From contig JAFIEZ010000010.1 in NCBI GenBank assembly GCA_020832235.1, positions 124,001 to 188,000 on the forward strand: 64,000 bases of DNA. The letters are read 5' to 3'. Below are positions 10,477 to 21,008 of this stretch, piece by piece (positions within the stretch are counted from its first letter, which is position 1; each line of letters opens with the position of its first letter). The DNA is from Bacteroidota bacterium (lineage in GTDB: Bacteria > Bacteroidota > Rhodothermia > Balneolales > HLUCCA01). The notes below the pieces were generated by a model that ran no database searches, was not told where the DNA came from, and saw only the letters and a list, made by a program, of their open reading frames with translations. The position numbers were made by a program, and so were the translations under genes.

Positions 10477-10547
10477 AGGCGACAGGCGGACTCGAACCGC
10501 CGTACGAGGTTTTGCAGACCTCTGCCTAGCCACTCGGCCATGTCGCC
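10477..10547 (-). tRNA. tRNA-Cys (GCA)
   Basis: ggcgacatggccgagtggctaggcagaggtctgcaaaacctcgtacggcggttcgagtccgcctgtcgcc; anticodon loop ctGCAaa. Confidence 0.93.
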
Positions 10548-10560
10548 ATTTAATCTAAAG

Positions 10561-10634
10561 TACGCCCGACAGGGCTCGAACCTGTAACCTACTGCTTAGA
10601 AGGCAGTTGCTCTATCCAGTTGAGCTACGGGCGC
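10561..10634 (-). tRNA. tRNA-Arg (TCT)
   Basis: gcgcccgtagctcaactggatagagcaactgccttctaagcagtaggttacaggttcgagccctgtcgggcgt; anticodon loop ctTCTaa. Confidence 0.93.
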
Positions 10635-10658
10635 TCAATATGGATAACGTTATGATTG

Positions 10659-10732
10659 TCGGGGCGACAGGATTTGAACCTGCGACCCTCTGCTCCCAAA
10701 GCAGATGCGCTACCGGGCTGCGCTACGCCCCG
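10659..10732 (-). tRNA. tRNA-Pro (TGG)
   Basis: cggggcgtagcgcagcccggtagcgcatctgctttgggagcagagggtcgcaggttcaaatcctgtcgccccga; anticodon loop ttTGGga. Confidence 0.93.
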
Positions 10733-10948
10733 AATCTCGTTAAACGAAGTAAATCTCGACGGGCTGTGGCCTGTCGGCGTTATCCGTACTCTGATTAGAA
10801 CTCGTGCCGGTTAACCGGCTAATCCGAAGTTCACATCAACTTCCGTTGTGTTTCAATGAATCAAAGAACAAAGCAAAATATTATTGCGTCAAGAATTGCT
10901 AAAATACGGAGCAAATCCACCGTTGTCAACTTATAAATCAGGTTTGTA

Positions 10949-12115
10949 TTAATTTGTTAAGACCTCACGGAGTGCCTGTGCAAACCTGTTCCAGCTGAGT
11001 GTTTCTTTTAATTCGGCCACACCGACACGCATGCGTTCTCTGTGAGGTTTATTGAGCATAGCAACAATGGCATCCCTCAATTCCACTACATTTTCAGGCT
11101 CAGTTAATAATCCACTTTTACCGTGATTTACCTGCTCGGCAAGTCCGGCATGGTTACTGCAAATTACAGGGAGATGAAAGTTCAGAGCGTTAGATAGAAT
11201 TCCACTTTGGGAGGCTGTTCTGTAAGGCAAAACCATAACGTCGCTGCACTTCATATACAAAGCAGCTTCTGCATCATGTACAAACTCGTCACGAATGTGA
11301 ATAAATGGCTTATTGGCAGTATCTATTTTCGACAAAACGGTCTGTTTATCCATATAAAACTCACCTACAACGAAGAGCCTTAGTCCCAACGACTTCATAT
11401 CCAACCCATTCAGCGCGTCAATGAGTATGTCGAGCCCCTTGTAAGGGCGCACCAGACCGAAAAAAAGAAGTATCGTTTCATCTGATGTTGCGCCAAATTT
11501 CGAACGTATTTCGGTTACACTTTCCTCCGGATGTTCCTGCGTATATACCGGGTGAAATAGTTTGATCGGCTGCTGACGAACTCGCAGACTCGTGAACTCA
11601 TCTAGTGTCTGGCCTGACAATACAACGGGTATGTCGGTTTTCAAAAACAAGGACCTGGTGAGATAATGCTGCAGAGGAAATTTCTCATGAGGAATCACAT
11701 TGTGTAGCAACCCGGCTACTTTTATTGATGGATTCTTCTGTTTGAGGTAATGAATAATTCGCAACTGTACCGGACAAAAAAATGGATGCCAATGCGAATA
11801 CAGATATACGTCCGGGGCTTCATCCAGAATAGCGTTGGCGGCAACCTTCCAGTTCAGGGGGTTATATGCGTGAACGGTTTCTTTTATATCGGGTAAGGGC
11901 ATTTTCTCGTCAGTAAACTGAGTTTTGCCAGGGAAAACCAGAGGGGGATACAGTGCCGTGAAATTATGACCAGACAAGTGAACATCCTTCAAGTCCTGTA
12001 AACTTTCAAATACGTAGCGGCTAAATGTAGCTATACCTCCACGAAAGGGAGGGAATGGACTTTGAAATGCGATTTGCAAAGCTTTGGATTTCATCGTGTC
12101 TGTGTTAATTTGCAA
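10949..12115 (-). CDS. Family 4 glycosyltransferase
   Basis: N-terminal PFPPFRGGIATFSRYV; C-terminal GT-B core LLFFGLVRPYKGLDILIDAL and LPYRTASQSGILSNAL..PVICSNHAGLAE. Confidence 0.87.
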   Translation of the reverse strand: MQINTDTMKSKALQIAFQSPFPPFRGGIATFSRYVFESLQDLKDVHLSGHNFTALYPPLVFPGKTQFTDEKMPLPDIKETVHAYNPLNWKVAANAILDEAPDVYLYSHWHPFFCPVQLRIIHYLKQKNPSIKVAGLLHNVIPHEKFPLQHYLTRSLFLKTDIPVVLSGQTLDEFTSLRVRQQPIKLFHPVYTQEHPEESVTEIRSKFGATSDETILLFFGLVRPYKGLDILIDALNGLDMKSLGLRLFVVGEFYMDKQTVLSKIDTANKPFIHIRDEFVHDAEAALYMKCSDVMVLPYRTASQSGILSNALNFHLPVICSNHAGLAEQVNHGKSGLLTEPENVVELRDAIVAMLNKPHRERMRVGVAELKETLSWNRFAQALREVLTN

Positions 12116-12201
12116 GCAAAATACTCAAACTCCTGAGATTCTGCCTTATCCTACCTGCGCCAATTCCGAAGCTTTGTACATGTGCAATTCACTATTTGTG
12201 C

Positions 12202-12240
12202 AAAAAAAAAGCCAGACAACACTTAAGGATTGTCTGGCTT
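12202..12240 (-). terminator. Intrinsic terminator downstream of clpC
   Basis: GCCAGACAA...TTGTCTGGC stem followed (minus strand) by a run of T. Confidence 0.85.
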
Positions 12241-12263
12241 AAAAGAAATATTATCTGTGAGAG

Positions 12264-14807
12264 TTATTTGGTCTCCTCCGAAGTGGATTTGCCTTTACCG
12301 GCTTCTTCAACAGGTTCTTTCCACTCAAACATTAATCCGTCACGAGTGGTATTCATTTTAATTCTCACAACGGAACCCTCGGACTTCTCAGCACTGAGGA
12401 GTTCTTCTGCCAGCGGATCTTCAACATACTTTTGTATGGCACGTCGAAGCGGTCTGGCTCCATATTTCGGATCAAATCCCTTATCGGCTATGAAATCTTT
12501 GGCTCCCCGACTGATGTCTACCTCGTACCCAATATCTTTGATTCTTGAAAAGAGCTGATCCGACATATTGTCGATGATTTTCAGAATGTCTTCCTTTTCC
12601 AGTGGCTTGAATACGATAACATCATCTACTCGATTCAGGAACTCGGGATTAAATACCCGTCTGAGTGCATCCTGAATTACACTTTTCATTTTGACATAGT
12701 CAAAGGAAGTATCTGTTTGCGCGAAGCCAATGCCTTTACCCATGTTTTTGATGTCTCTTGCACCAATATTACTGGTCATGATAATGATGGTGTTTCGGAA
12801 ATCTACTTTCCTGCCGAGACTGTCGGTCAACACACCGTCATCGAGTACCTGTAACAAAAGATTGAAAACATCCGGGTGTGCTTTTTCAATTTCGTCGAGC
12901 AGTACAACACTGTACGGCTTTCGTCGCACTTTTTCTGTAAGGATGCCGCCTTCTTCATATCCTACGTAGCCCGGAGGCGCACCAACCAGCCGTGATACAG
13001 AGAATTTCTCCATATACTCGCTCATATCAATGCGAATAAGTGCGTCATCGGTATCAAAAAGATATTTCGACAGAATTTTGGCCAGCTCTGTTTTACCAAC
13101 ACCAGTTGGACCCAAGAAAATAAAGGAACCGATCGGTCTCTGCGGGTCTTTCAGACCGGCACGCGTTCGTTGTATGGCCTTACTGAGTTTAACGATAGCT
13201 TCATCCTGTCCGATTACCTTTCCAGATAATTCATCGGCCATACGAAGAAGCTTTTTACCCTCATTCTGGGCAATTTTTGTAACTGCGATGCCGGTCATCA
13301 TGGCAACAACTTTGGCTACGTCTTCCTCAGTTACATCAAAGACAATCTCTTCACTTTCTTTGTCCCACTCGGTTTGTGCCAACTCCAGGTCTTCAGTGAG
13401 GCGCTTTTCTTTATCGCGCAGTCTGGCAGCTTCCTCAAACCGCTGCCGCTTAACCATTGCGTTTTTTTCGGCACTGGTTTTTTCGATTTCCTCTTCCAGC
13501 TGAACGATATGTGGAGGTACGATAATATTAGACAAATGTACCCTGGCACCGGCTTCATCCAAAGCGTCAATAGCTTTGTCTGGCAGAAACCGATCGGTAA
13601 TATACCGGTCGGTTAGTTTAACACAAGCTTGAATGGCTTCCTCGCTGTAGCGAACACTATGATGCTTTTCGTATTTGTCTTTGGTACGGTTAAGAATTTC
13701 GATGGTCTCTTCTGGTGTCGTTGGATCCACCATTATTTTCTGAAACCTTCGCTCCAGTGCACCATCTTTTTCTATAAACTGGCGATATTCGTTGAGCGTG
13801 GTTGCTCCGATAGCCTGAACATCACCCCGGGCCAGAGCGGGTTTAAGCATGTTGGATGCATCCAGCGATCCGCTAGCCCCACCGGCACCCACAATAGTGT
13901 GAAGTTCATCAATGAAAAGAATTACATTGGGGGTCTTTTCCAGTTCGTTCATAACGGCTTTCATACGCTCTTCAAACTGCCCGCGATATTTGGTTCCAGC
14001 AACCAGTGCTGCCAGATCCAGCGCTACTACGCGCTTGTCGTAGAGTACTCGGGAAACTTTTCGCTTCACGATACGCAGAGCAAGCCCTTCTGCTATGGCC
14101 GTTTTTCCTACCCCGGGTTCGCCAATTAATACCGGGTTGTTTTTTTTGCGTCTGCTCAGAATTTGAGCAACGCGTTCAATTTCTTTTTCCCGGCCAACAA
14201 TAGGATCTAATTTGCCATCTTCGGCGAGTTTGGTTAGATCTCTGCCAAAATTATCGAGTACCGGTGTTTTTGTCTTGTCCATTTTTCGCTCCCTCGAACT
14301 GGATGAGGTTTTTGTACTGGTTTCAACATGAATGTCCGGATTGGACTGTGTTTCGGATGTCTCCCGAGCTTTACCACTGATAATTAGGTCGAGCTCTTCT
14401 CGTACACCGTCGTATGATACATTGAATTGCTGCAATATCTGGGCGGCAATATTTTCGTCGTCTCTGAGCAGGGATAGCAACAGGTGCTCAGTACCAATGG
14501 TGTCGCTTTTGTATAACTTTGCCTCGAGATAGGTGATTCGTAAAACTTTTTCAGCCTGCTTAGTTAATGGGATGTTTCCCACAGTAACGGCCCCGCCGGT
14601 TCCACGAACAGTGTCTTCAATATTTTTCTTAAGTTTTTGCAGATCGCAATTCAGATTGCGCAAAATTTTGATCGCAATACCATCTCCAAGCCGAATTATT
14701 CCAAGAATGAGATGTTCTGTGCCGATGTAATCATGACCCAGACGCAGTGCTTCTTCACGGCTGAATTGAATGACGTCCCGAACACGATTTGAGAAATTTC
14801 CTTCCAT
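12264..14807 (-). CDS. clpC: ATP-dependent Clp protease ATP-binding subunit ClpC
   Basis: Clp N-domain repeats ([30 protein letters not shown]), two AAA+ modules ([27 protein letters not shown]), UVR-like linker, C-terminal D2-small. Confidence 0.95.
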   Translation of the reverse strand: MEGNFSNRVRDVIQFSREEALRLGHDYIGTEHLILGIIRLGDGIAIKILRNLNCDLQKLKKNIEDTVRGTGGAVTVGNIPLTKQAEKVLRITYLEAKLYKSDTIGTEHLLLSLLRDDENIAAQILQQFNVSYDGVREELDLIISGKARETSETQSNPDIHVETSTKTSSSSRERKMDKTKTPVLDNFGRDLTKLAEDGKLDPIVGREKEIERVAQILSRRKKNNPVLIGEPGVGKTAIAEGLALRIVKRKVSRVLYDKRVVALDLAALVAGTKYRGQFEERMKAVMNELEKTPNVILFIDELHTIVGAGGASGSLDASNMLKPALARGDVQAIGATTLNEYRQFIEKDGALERRFQKIMVDPTTPEETIEILNRTKDKYEKHHSVRYSEEAIQACVKLTDRYITDRFLPDKAIDALDEAGARVHLSNIIVPPHIVQLEEEIEKTSAEKNAMVKRQRFEEAARLRDKEKRLTEDLELAQTEWDKESEEIVFDVTEEDVAKVVAMMTGIAVTKIAQNEGKKLLRMADELSGKVIGQDEAIVKLSKAIQRTRAGLKDPQRPIGSFIFLGPTGVGKTELAKILSKYLFDTDDALIRIDMSEYMEKFSVSRLVGAPPGYVGYEEGGILTEKVRRKPYSVVLLDEIEKAHPDVFNLLLQVLDDGVLTDSLGRKVDFRNTIIIMTSNIGARDIKNMGKGIGFAQTDTSFDYVKMKSVIQDALRRVFNPEFLNRVDDVIVFKPLEKEDILKIIDNMSDQLFSRIKDIGYEVDISRGAKDFIADKGFDPKYGARPLRRAIQKYVEDPLAEELLSAEKSEGSVVRIKMNTTRDGLMFEWKEPVEEAGKGKSTSEETK

Positions 14808-14971
14808 AGTTTAATTAGTCTCTGATAGTGGGAAGTGTGATGTTATTCACAGTAAATTTTCCTTCCTTAAAAATATCTGTGTGACTTTTTAGTATTACAA
14901 CACATAAAACGCACAGATTACCCTATTAGTTCATGCTAATATGATAGTATAACGGCATGCGCTGTAAAAGC

Positions 14972-15012
14972 AAAAAAAAAGTCCACCCTGTGATTCAAGG
15001 CAGACTTTTTAG
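14972..15012. terminator. Probable terminator (A/T-flanked hairpin) downstream of gpmI
   Basis: aaaaaaagtccaccctgtgattcaaggcagacttttt; A-tract/T-tract flanks, imperfect GTC/GAC core. Confidence 0.45.
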
Positions 15013-15035
15013 ATAACAGATGTTAAATCAATTAG

Positions 15036-16544
15036 TTATACGAGTGCTCGCCCTGTCATTTCTTTTGGTTGATCAATTTCCATGAGCTTCAGTAGGGTAG
15101 GAGCAACGTCTGCCAGAATCCCTGGTTCGGGTTTCAGGGCGGAGTTATTCGAAATCAATAGGAATGGAACTTTGGCAAGAGTGTGAGCCGTGTGTGCTGA
15201 GCCATCTTCTTGTATCATCACATCAGCATTACCATGGTCAGCTATAACAACTACGCTATATGAATGCTCTCGTGCTGTGGTTACGACTTCTTTCATACAG
15301 GCATCGACCGCCTCAACAGCTTTGGCAGCGGCGTCAATGTCGCCGGTATGGCCCACCATGTCGGGATTCGCAAAGTTTAGCACAACCAGATCGTATTGCT
15401 CTGTTTTTAAAGCTTCCACAAGTTTTTCGGTTACTTCCGGAGCACTCATTTCTGGCTGTAAATCGTAGGTTGCTACTTTTGGTGAGGCTACCAGAATTCG
15501 GTCTTCACCCTCATTAGGCTTTTCATCGCCACCATTGAAAAAGTAGGTAACGTGCGGATATTTTTCGGTCTCTGCTATACGCAGTTGCTTTTTGCCAGCT
15601 TTGGCTACAACTTCACCAAGTGTATTCACCATAGATACAGGTTTAAAAACCACTTCCGCCTGTGTGAATCGCTCGTCGTATTGGGTAAACGTGTAGTAAT
15701 GTATATGCAGTGGCTTTCGCTCGAATCCATCGAAGGGATCTGCTGTTAAAGCTGAGGTGATTTCACGCGCACGGTCTCCCCTGAAATTGAAGAATAAAAG
15801 TGTATCTCCGTCTTTAATACGTGACGCTGATGGGTTACCCAGTACGTGTGGATTGATGAATTCATCCGTAATCCCTTCACTGTAGGAGTTTAAAAAAACA
15901 GTTTCAGAATCTGCTGCATGAGATCCCTCTCCATGTACAAGAAGCTGATAGGCTTTTTCAACACGCTCCCACCGATTATCGCGATCCATGGCATAATAAC
16001 GGCCAATTATTGAAGCCAGCTCCCCGACACCAATTTCCGCTGCTCTTTTTTTAAAGGCACGTGCATATTCCACACCAGAGTGCGGTTTGGTATCACGGCC
16101 ATCTGTGAAAGCATGTACATATACAGATGGAATGTCATTGCGTTTGCAAAGCTCAAGCAGGGCATACAAATGATCAATATGCGAGTGTACCCCACCGTCC
16201 GAGAATAACCCCATCAAATGAAGTCGACCGGTCTTTTTAGCATCAGATACAGCTTTTAGCAGTGATGGGTTCGAGAAAAAAGCCTCTTCACGAATGTCTT
16301 TGTTAATTCGAGAGAGCTCCTGCCATACAATTCTGCCTGCACCTATATTAAGATGTCCGACCTCAGAATTGCCAAACTGACCATCGGGGAGCCCTACTGA
16401 CTCCCCTTCGGCGGTAAGATAAGAGTGCGGATACTCCGCAAAAATCGAATCTAAAAATGGCTTGTTGGCTTTTTCAATTGCACTTACTGATGCGTCTTCG
16501 GAAATCCCGTAACCATCAAGGATTACGAGTAGAGCCCTTGCCAT
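15036..16544 (-). CDS. gpmI: 2,3-bisphosphoglycerate-independent phosphoglycerate mutase
   Basis: LLVILDGYGIS, FGNSEVGHLNIGAGR, FTDGRDT, ADHGNAD signatures. Confidence 0.95.
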   Translation of the reverse strand: MARALLVILDGYGISEDASVSAIEKANKPFLDSIFAEYPHSYLTAEGESVGLPDGQFGNSEVGHLNIGAGRIVWQELSRINKDIREEAFFSNPSLLKAVSDAKKTGRLHLMGLFSDGGVHSHIDHLYALLELCKRNDIPSVYVHAFTDGRDTKPHSGVEYARAFKKRAAEIGVGELASIIGRYYAMDRDNRWERVEKAYQLLVHGEGSHAADSETVFLNSYSEGITDEFINPHVLGNPSASRIKDGDTLLFFNFRGDRAREITSALTADPFDGFERKPLHIHYYTFTQYDERFTQAEVVFKPVSMVNTLGEVVAKAGKKQLRIAETEKYPHVTYFFNGGDEKPNEGEDRILVASPKVATYDLQPEMSAPEVTEKLVEALKTEQYDLVVLNFANPDMVGHTGDIDAAAKAVEAVDACMKEVVTTAREHSYSVVVIADHGNADVMIQEDGSAHTAHTLAKVPFLLISNNSALKPEPGILADVAPTLLKLMEIDQPKEMTGRALV

Positions 16545-16556
16545 AATAGATAAGAT

Positions 16557-16808
16557 TTAGAGATTGTTAACGAACTTAACCAATGCAGACTTTTTGTTTG
16601 CTGCATTATTCTTGTGGATGATGCCCTTTACGGCCATACGATCCAGGTAGGAAACAGCTGCTGCAAGATTCTTTTCAGCAGTTTCTTTGTCAGCTGCTTT
16701 TTCTACATTCTTAACCAATGTTCGCATTTTCGCGCGAAGCGCACGGTTATGAATACGTCTTTTAATGTCCTGTCGAACGCGTTTTACGGAAGATTTGTGC
16801 TGTGGCAT
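16557..16808 (-). CDS. rpsT: 30S ribosomal protein S20
   Basis: MPQHKSSVKRVRQDIKRRIHNRALRAKMRT...GIIHKNNAANKKSAL. Confidence 0.95.
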   Translation of the reverse strand: MPQHKSSVKRVRQDIKRRIHNRALRAKMRTLVKNVEKAADKETAEKNLAAAVSYLDRMAVKGIIHKNNAANKKSALVKFVNNL

Positions 16809-16854
16809 ATCAGTTTAGATACCGTTTGTGCAATGTGTAAAATTTTCAAGACTA

Positions 16855-16885
16855 CAAAAATAAAGCATCCTGCACCCATAAACAA
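16855..16885 (-). promoter_or_regulatory. Bacteroidota-type promoter for rpsT
   Basis: Minus strand TTG-N20-TATTTTTG, matches the -33 TTG / -7 TAnnTTTG consensus. Confidence 0.6.
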
Positions 16886-16959
16886 GAAAATATTTGATAA
16901 TAAGGGGGATAAGTTCTAATTTGTGAAACTCTGATTCTGAATAATTTTTGCATTACACT

Positions 16960-17607
16960 ATGATAGTAGTTATTGATGGTCCTGCAGGATCGGGTAAAAG
17001 TTCAACTGCGAGGGCTGTTGCCGAACGAACCGGCTTTACTTTCCTGGATTCCGGAGCGTTTTACAGGGCAATAACATTATTATACTTGCGAAATCATAAG
17101 AATCAGGAATTGTTCTTTGACCAAATGAAATCTTGTGATTTGCAGGTAGAATTCAACGATGGACGGTTTAGTATCCGCTTAAACGGAGAAACAGTTACAG
17201 AACTCATCAGAGACAAAGAAGTCTCTGCAAATGTCAGTACGGTTGCCGCCATGCCTCAGGCTCGTGAATTTGTGAATACACACCTTCGCGAATTTGTTAA
17301 GGATGGCAGTTTTATTGCCGACGGACGCGATCTTGGAACGGCCGTTTTTCCTGATGCCGACCTGAAATTTTTTTTTGATGCCAGTGTTGAGAAACGCGCT
17401 GAAAGACGACTCAATGAAATGTTGCTAAACGGTCAACAAACAGACCTGGAAGCAGTTAAACTGAACATCAGAGAACGCGACCATATTGATTCAACCCGAA
17501 AGGTGGCTCCTCTGCGTAAAGCGGATGATGCCATTGTGGTAGATACAGGATTGCTCACACTTGAAGAACAAATTCAATTCGTCATCAATACGGTTAAAGG
17601 TCGTTGA
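16960..17607 (+). CDS. cmk: (d)CMP kinase
   Basis: MIVVIDGPAGSGKSSTARAVAERTGFTFLDSGAFYRAIT; ATG at 16960 preferred over the ORF-track TTG at 16948. Confidence 0.94.
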   Translation: MIVVIDGPAGSGKSSTARAVAERTGFTFLDSGAFYRAITLLYLRNHKNQELFFDQMKSCDLQVEFNDGRFSIRLNGETVTELIRDKEVSANVSTVAAMPQAREFVNTHLREFVKDGSFIADGRDLGTAVFPDADLKFFFDASVEKRAERRLNEMLLNGQQTDLEAVKLNIRERDHIDSTRKVAPLRKADDAIVVDTGLLTLEEQIQFVINTVKGR

Positions 17608-17755
17608 AACGGCATTTAACCGGGCTGATGCCCAAAACAGAATCAACACAATGTCTGCAGACAGCACCCGTTGTGTAAACAAACTACCCATAACTCTAAT
17701 CCCCTGATTACAGTCTTGTACTGCACAGGCGGCTAACAATAACAGGTTACAATAC

Positions 17756-19813
17756 ATGTCAGATGATCTAAAGAAAGACAACCTTTCACCCGAAGAAGAA
17801 ACCAAAAACAAAGCGGTTGATACCGCAGCAGAGACAACTCAAGTAGTAGAAACGGCTCAAGTAAAGCCGGATGAAGCCGCTGAGGCTGCACCTGCAACAG
17901 AAGAATCTGCCGAAGCCAATGCTCCTGCTGCTGAAGCTACTGCTCCTGCCGTTGAAGAAACGATTCCCGCTGCTGAAGAAACGGCTCCTGCCGCTGAAGA
18001 AACATACGAGATCAAGTCATACACAGGCGAAATCAGCGAAAAAGTATATACGCTTGCTGAACTTCAGGAAGCCTCTGAAGATTACACCGATGACGAGTAT
18101 CATAATCTCGTAAACATGTATGAGGGTACGTTAACCTCATTCTCAGAAAAAGAAATTGTTACAGGACGGGTTGTATCGTTCGACGAGAAGTACGTTATCG
18201 TTGATATCGGTTTCAAATCTGAAGGTATTGTTCCTCTTAATGAGTTCCGTAATATCGAAGAACTCAAGCCAGGCGACGAAATTGAAGTATTCCTCGATAA
18301 AGTGGAAGATCGTGAAGGCCAGTTAGTTCTGTCCCGTCGCAAAGCCGATACCCTGCGTGTATGGCAAAAAATTGAAGAGTCATTCAACAATCAGGCCGTT
18401 ATTGAAGGTTACATCAAGCGTCGCATCAAAGGCGGTATGGTGGTTGACATCTTCGGAATTGACGCCTTCTTGCCTGGTTCACAGATTGATGTGCGTCCGG
18501 TTCGTGATTTCGATGCTTATGTTGGCAAAACCATGGAATTTATGGTTGTTAAACTAAACATGACCAGCGAAAACGTTGTTGTATCGCACCGTGCACTTGT
18601 GGAAACCGACCTCGAAGAGCAGCGTGAAGAAATTCTTGCTACCATGGAGTCGGGTCAGATTCTCGAAGGTACCGTTAAGAATATTACCGATTTCGGTGTG
18701 TTTATTGACCTTGGCGGTGTTGATGGCCTGTTGCACATCACCGACCTTTCATGGGGTCGTGTTGAGCACCCGTCTGAAATCGTTAAGCTCGATCAGCGCC
18801 TGAACGTTGTGGTACTTGAGTTTGATCAGGATCGTAAGCGTATCTCCCTCGGTCTGAAGCAGCTTCAACCGCATCCATGGGATGAAATTGATGCCAAGTA
18901 TCCGGAAGGCACGAAAGTTCAGGGTAAAGTAGTCTCTATCGCAGATTACGGAGCGTTCATTGAGCTTGAGAAAGGTGTTGAAGGATTGATTCACATCTCT
19001 GAAATGTCCTGGACACAACACATTAAGCATCCTTCTCAACTTGTTGAAAAGAATGAAGTTATTGAGTGCGTGGTGCTGAACATCAACAAAAATGAGAAGA
19101 AAGTATCTCTCGGTGTCAAGCAATTAGAGAACGATCCATGGAAAGAGCTTGAAATGCGCTACCCTGTTGGATCTAAGCACAAAGGTGTTGTACGTAACCT
19201 GACCAACTTCGGTATCTTTATCGAACTGGAGCCGGGTATCGACGGTCTTGTACACGTATCTGACCTTAGCTGGACAGCCAAAGTTAATCACCCGAGCGAA
19301 ATTGTAAACAAGGGCGACGAACTGGATGTTGTAATTCTTACCATCGATTTCGAGAACCGACGAATTTCACTTGGTCATAAGCAAGTTACTGCCAATCCTT
19401 GGGATCAGTATGCTGAGGCTTATTACCCGGGTGCAAAAGTTGAGAAAGCCCAAGTTGTGAAAACAACCGACAAAGGTATGTTTGTTAAGCTTCCACTGGG
19501 AGTTGAAGCGTTCATGCCGGCAAAAGAAGCCAAAATCGAAACGATCACAGAAAGCTACAAAGAAGGCGAAGAACTTGATGTAGCTGTACTGGAGTTCGAC
19601 GAGCCATCTAAGAATATCGTTGTGAGTGAAAAAGCTTACGATGAAGAACCTTCAGAAGGCAAGGCTAAAAAGAAGCCGGCAAGAAGCAAAAAAGCTGAAA
19701 ACGTATCTGGTGCTCTCACAGTAGGCGAAATGTCAGGACTCGCTGATCTCAAGGCCAAACTGGAGAAGCAAGAAGCGGACGAAGCCGAAGGTTCAGACGA
19801 GAAAGAAGCTTAA
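17756..19813 (+). CDS. rpsA: 30S ribosomal protein S1 with Ala/Glu-rich N-terminal extension
   Basis: Six S1 repeats (e.g. GVVRNLTNFGIFIELEPGIDGLVHVSDLSW) after a roughly 90-aa acidic extension. Confidence 0.94.
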   Translation: MSDDLKKDNLSPEEETKNKAVDTAAETTQVVETAQVKPDEAAEAAPATEESAEANAPAAEATAPAVEETIPAAEETAPAAEETYEIKSYTGEISEKVYTLAELQEASEDYTDDEYHNLVNMYEGTLTSFSEKEIVTGRVVSFDEKYVIVDIGFKSEGIVPLNEFRNIEELKPGDEIEVFLDKVEDREGQLVLSRRKADTLRVWQKIEESFNNQAVIEGYIKRRIKGGMVVDIFGIDAFLPGSQIDVRPVRDFDAYVGKTMEFMVVKLNMTSENVVVSHRALVETDLEEQREEILATMESGQILEGTVKNITDFGVFIDLGGVDGLLHITDLSWGRVEHPSEIVKLDQRLNVVVLEFDQDRKRISLGLKQLQPHPWDEIDAKYPEGTKVQGKVVSIADYGAFIELEKGVEGLIHISEMSWTQHIKHPSQLVEKNEVIECVVLNINKNEKKVSLGVKQLENDPWKELEMRYPVGSKHKGVVRNLTNFGIFIELEPGIDGLVHVSDLSWTAKVNHPSEIVNKGDELDVVILTIDFENRRISLGHKQVTANPWDQYAEAYYPGAKVEKAQVVKTTDKGMFVKLPLGVEAFMPAKEAKIETITESYKEGEELDVAVLEFDEPSKNIVVSEKAYDEEPSEGKAKKKPARSKKAENVSGALTVGEMSGLADLKAKLEKQEADEAEGSDEKEA
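17942..18004 (+). repeat. Three 21-bp in-frame tandem units in rpsA extension (APAVEET/IPAAEET/APAAEET)
   Basis: gctcctgccgttgaagaaacg / attcccgctgctgaagaaacg / gctcctgccgctgaagaaaca. Confidence 0.85.
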
Positions 19814-19841
19814 TACTTTCGGTGAATTTCGGTAAATTTAA

Positions 19842-19877
19842 AGGTGAGATGGCTATTCAAGTCGTCTCACCTTTTTT
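19842..19877 (+). terminator. Intrinsic terminator downstream of rpsA
   Basis: AGGTGAGA...TCTCACCT stem followed by T-tract. Confidence 0.85.
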
Positions 19878-19882
19878 ATTTT

Positions 19883-20935
19883 ATGCAATCTATGAAGAAA
19901 ATTGAATATCCTACCACAGTTCAGGGAATGTACGAGCATCTCAAAGCACGTATAGGTAAAATTGTTCCCGATGCAGAACTGCGATTGAAATCAGAATTGG
20001 CCGTTGAGATTAATCAACTCAAAAAGCAGAAGAACGCTGTTATTCTGGGTCATAATTATATGGAAGCTGCATTATTCAACAGTATTCCCGATTACGTTGG
20101 CGACTCTTTAGGACTCAGTCGCATAGCAGCCGAATCTACAGCCGACAGAATCGTGTTTTGTGGGGTACGGTTCATGGCAGAAACGGCTAAAATATTGAAT
20201 CCCTCCCGCATGGTACTGCTTCCCGCAGAAGTTGCCGGATGTTCGCTTGCCGCAAGTATTACTGCAGAGGATGTTCGCAATCTTAAAGCGAAATATCCGG
20301 GCGTTCCTGTAGTTACTTATATCAATACCTATGCTGATGTCAAGGCAGAAACAGATGTATGTTGTACATCAAGCAATGCGGTGGATATCGTTAATAAACT
20401 AGATTCTGATACCGTAATCTGCCTGCCGGATGAATTTCTCGCCAAAAATGTAGCACGCGAAACAGGCAAACGTGTAATCACACCCAGCGAAGCTGTGCAG
20501 GATGATTTTCGTAAAGCTATGATTGTCTGGGACGGTCGCTGCGAAGTACATGAGCAGTTTACCGTAGAAGATATTCGCAATGCACGGGCACAATTCCCCG
20601 AAACAGTGGTTATTGCGCACCCGGAATGCCCGCCAGAGGTCGTATTGGAATCTGATTTTAGCGGAAGTACAACAGCTATCGTTAACTATGTAAAAAAGTC
20701 AGAGGCTCAAAAATTCCTGATACTCACAGAGTGTAGTATGGCAGATAATATAGCGGCAGAAAATCCCGAAAAAGAAATGCTGGGATTGTGTTCTGTTAGA
20801 TGCCCGCACATGAATGAAATTACCCTGGAAGACACACTTAAATGCCTGCAGGAAGACATCTGGCAGATTGAACTTGAGGAAGAGCTCAGAGTAAAAGCCA
20901 AGCGTTCTCTCGATCGTATGCTGGAACTAAGCTAG
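19883..20935 (+). CDS. nadA: Quinolinate synthase NadA
   Basis: NAVILGHNYMEAALFNSIPDYVGDSLGLSR; VVTYINTYADVKAETDVCCTSSNA; VIAHPECPPEV; CSMADNI. Start set to ATG 19883 because the ORF-track GTG lies in the rpsA terminator. Confidence 0.93.
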   Translation: MQSMKKIEYPTTVQGMYEHLKARIGKIVPDAELRLKSELAVEINQLKKQKNAVILGHNYMEAALFNSIPDYVGDSLGLSRIAAESTADRIVFCGVRFMAETAKILNPSRMVLLPAEVAGCSLAASITAEDVRNLKAKYPGVPVVTYINTYADVKAETDVCCTSSNAVDIVNKLDSDTVICLPDEFLAKNVARETGKRVITPSEAVQDDFRKAMIVWDGRCEVHEQFTVEDIRNARAQFPETVVIAHPECPPEVVLESDFSGSTTAIVNYVKKSEAQKFLILTECSMADNIAAENPEKEMLGLCSVRCPHMNEITLEDTLKCLQEDIWQIELEEELRVKAKRSLDRMLELS

Positions 20936-20940
20936 AACAA

Positions 20941-20963
20941 GCCCCCGATGTTACATCAGGGGC
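20941..20963. terminator. GC-rich hairpin between convergent nadA and moxR
   Basis: GCCCC-c-GATG-tta-CATC-a-GGGGC; no strong T-tract. Confidence 0.55.
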
Positions 20964-21008
20964 CTGCGTTGTAAAGATTGTATTGTGTATTTGTCTCAAC
21001 CGTTCATG

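Noticed and set aside
10300-10798. ORFs 10300..10587 (+), 10356..10541 (-), 10607..10798 (+)
   Set aside because: They overlap the tRNA cluster; translations like GIEPTTSRATTW are typical spurious ORFs from tRNA genes.
13030-14129. Plus-strand ORFs 13030..13503 and 13629..14129
   Set aside because: Antisense to clpC; no family signature.
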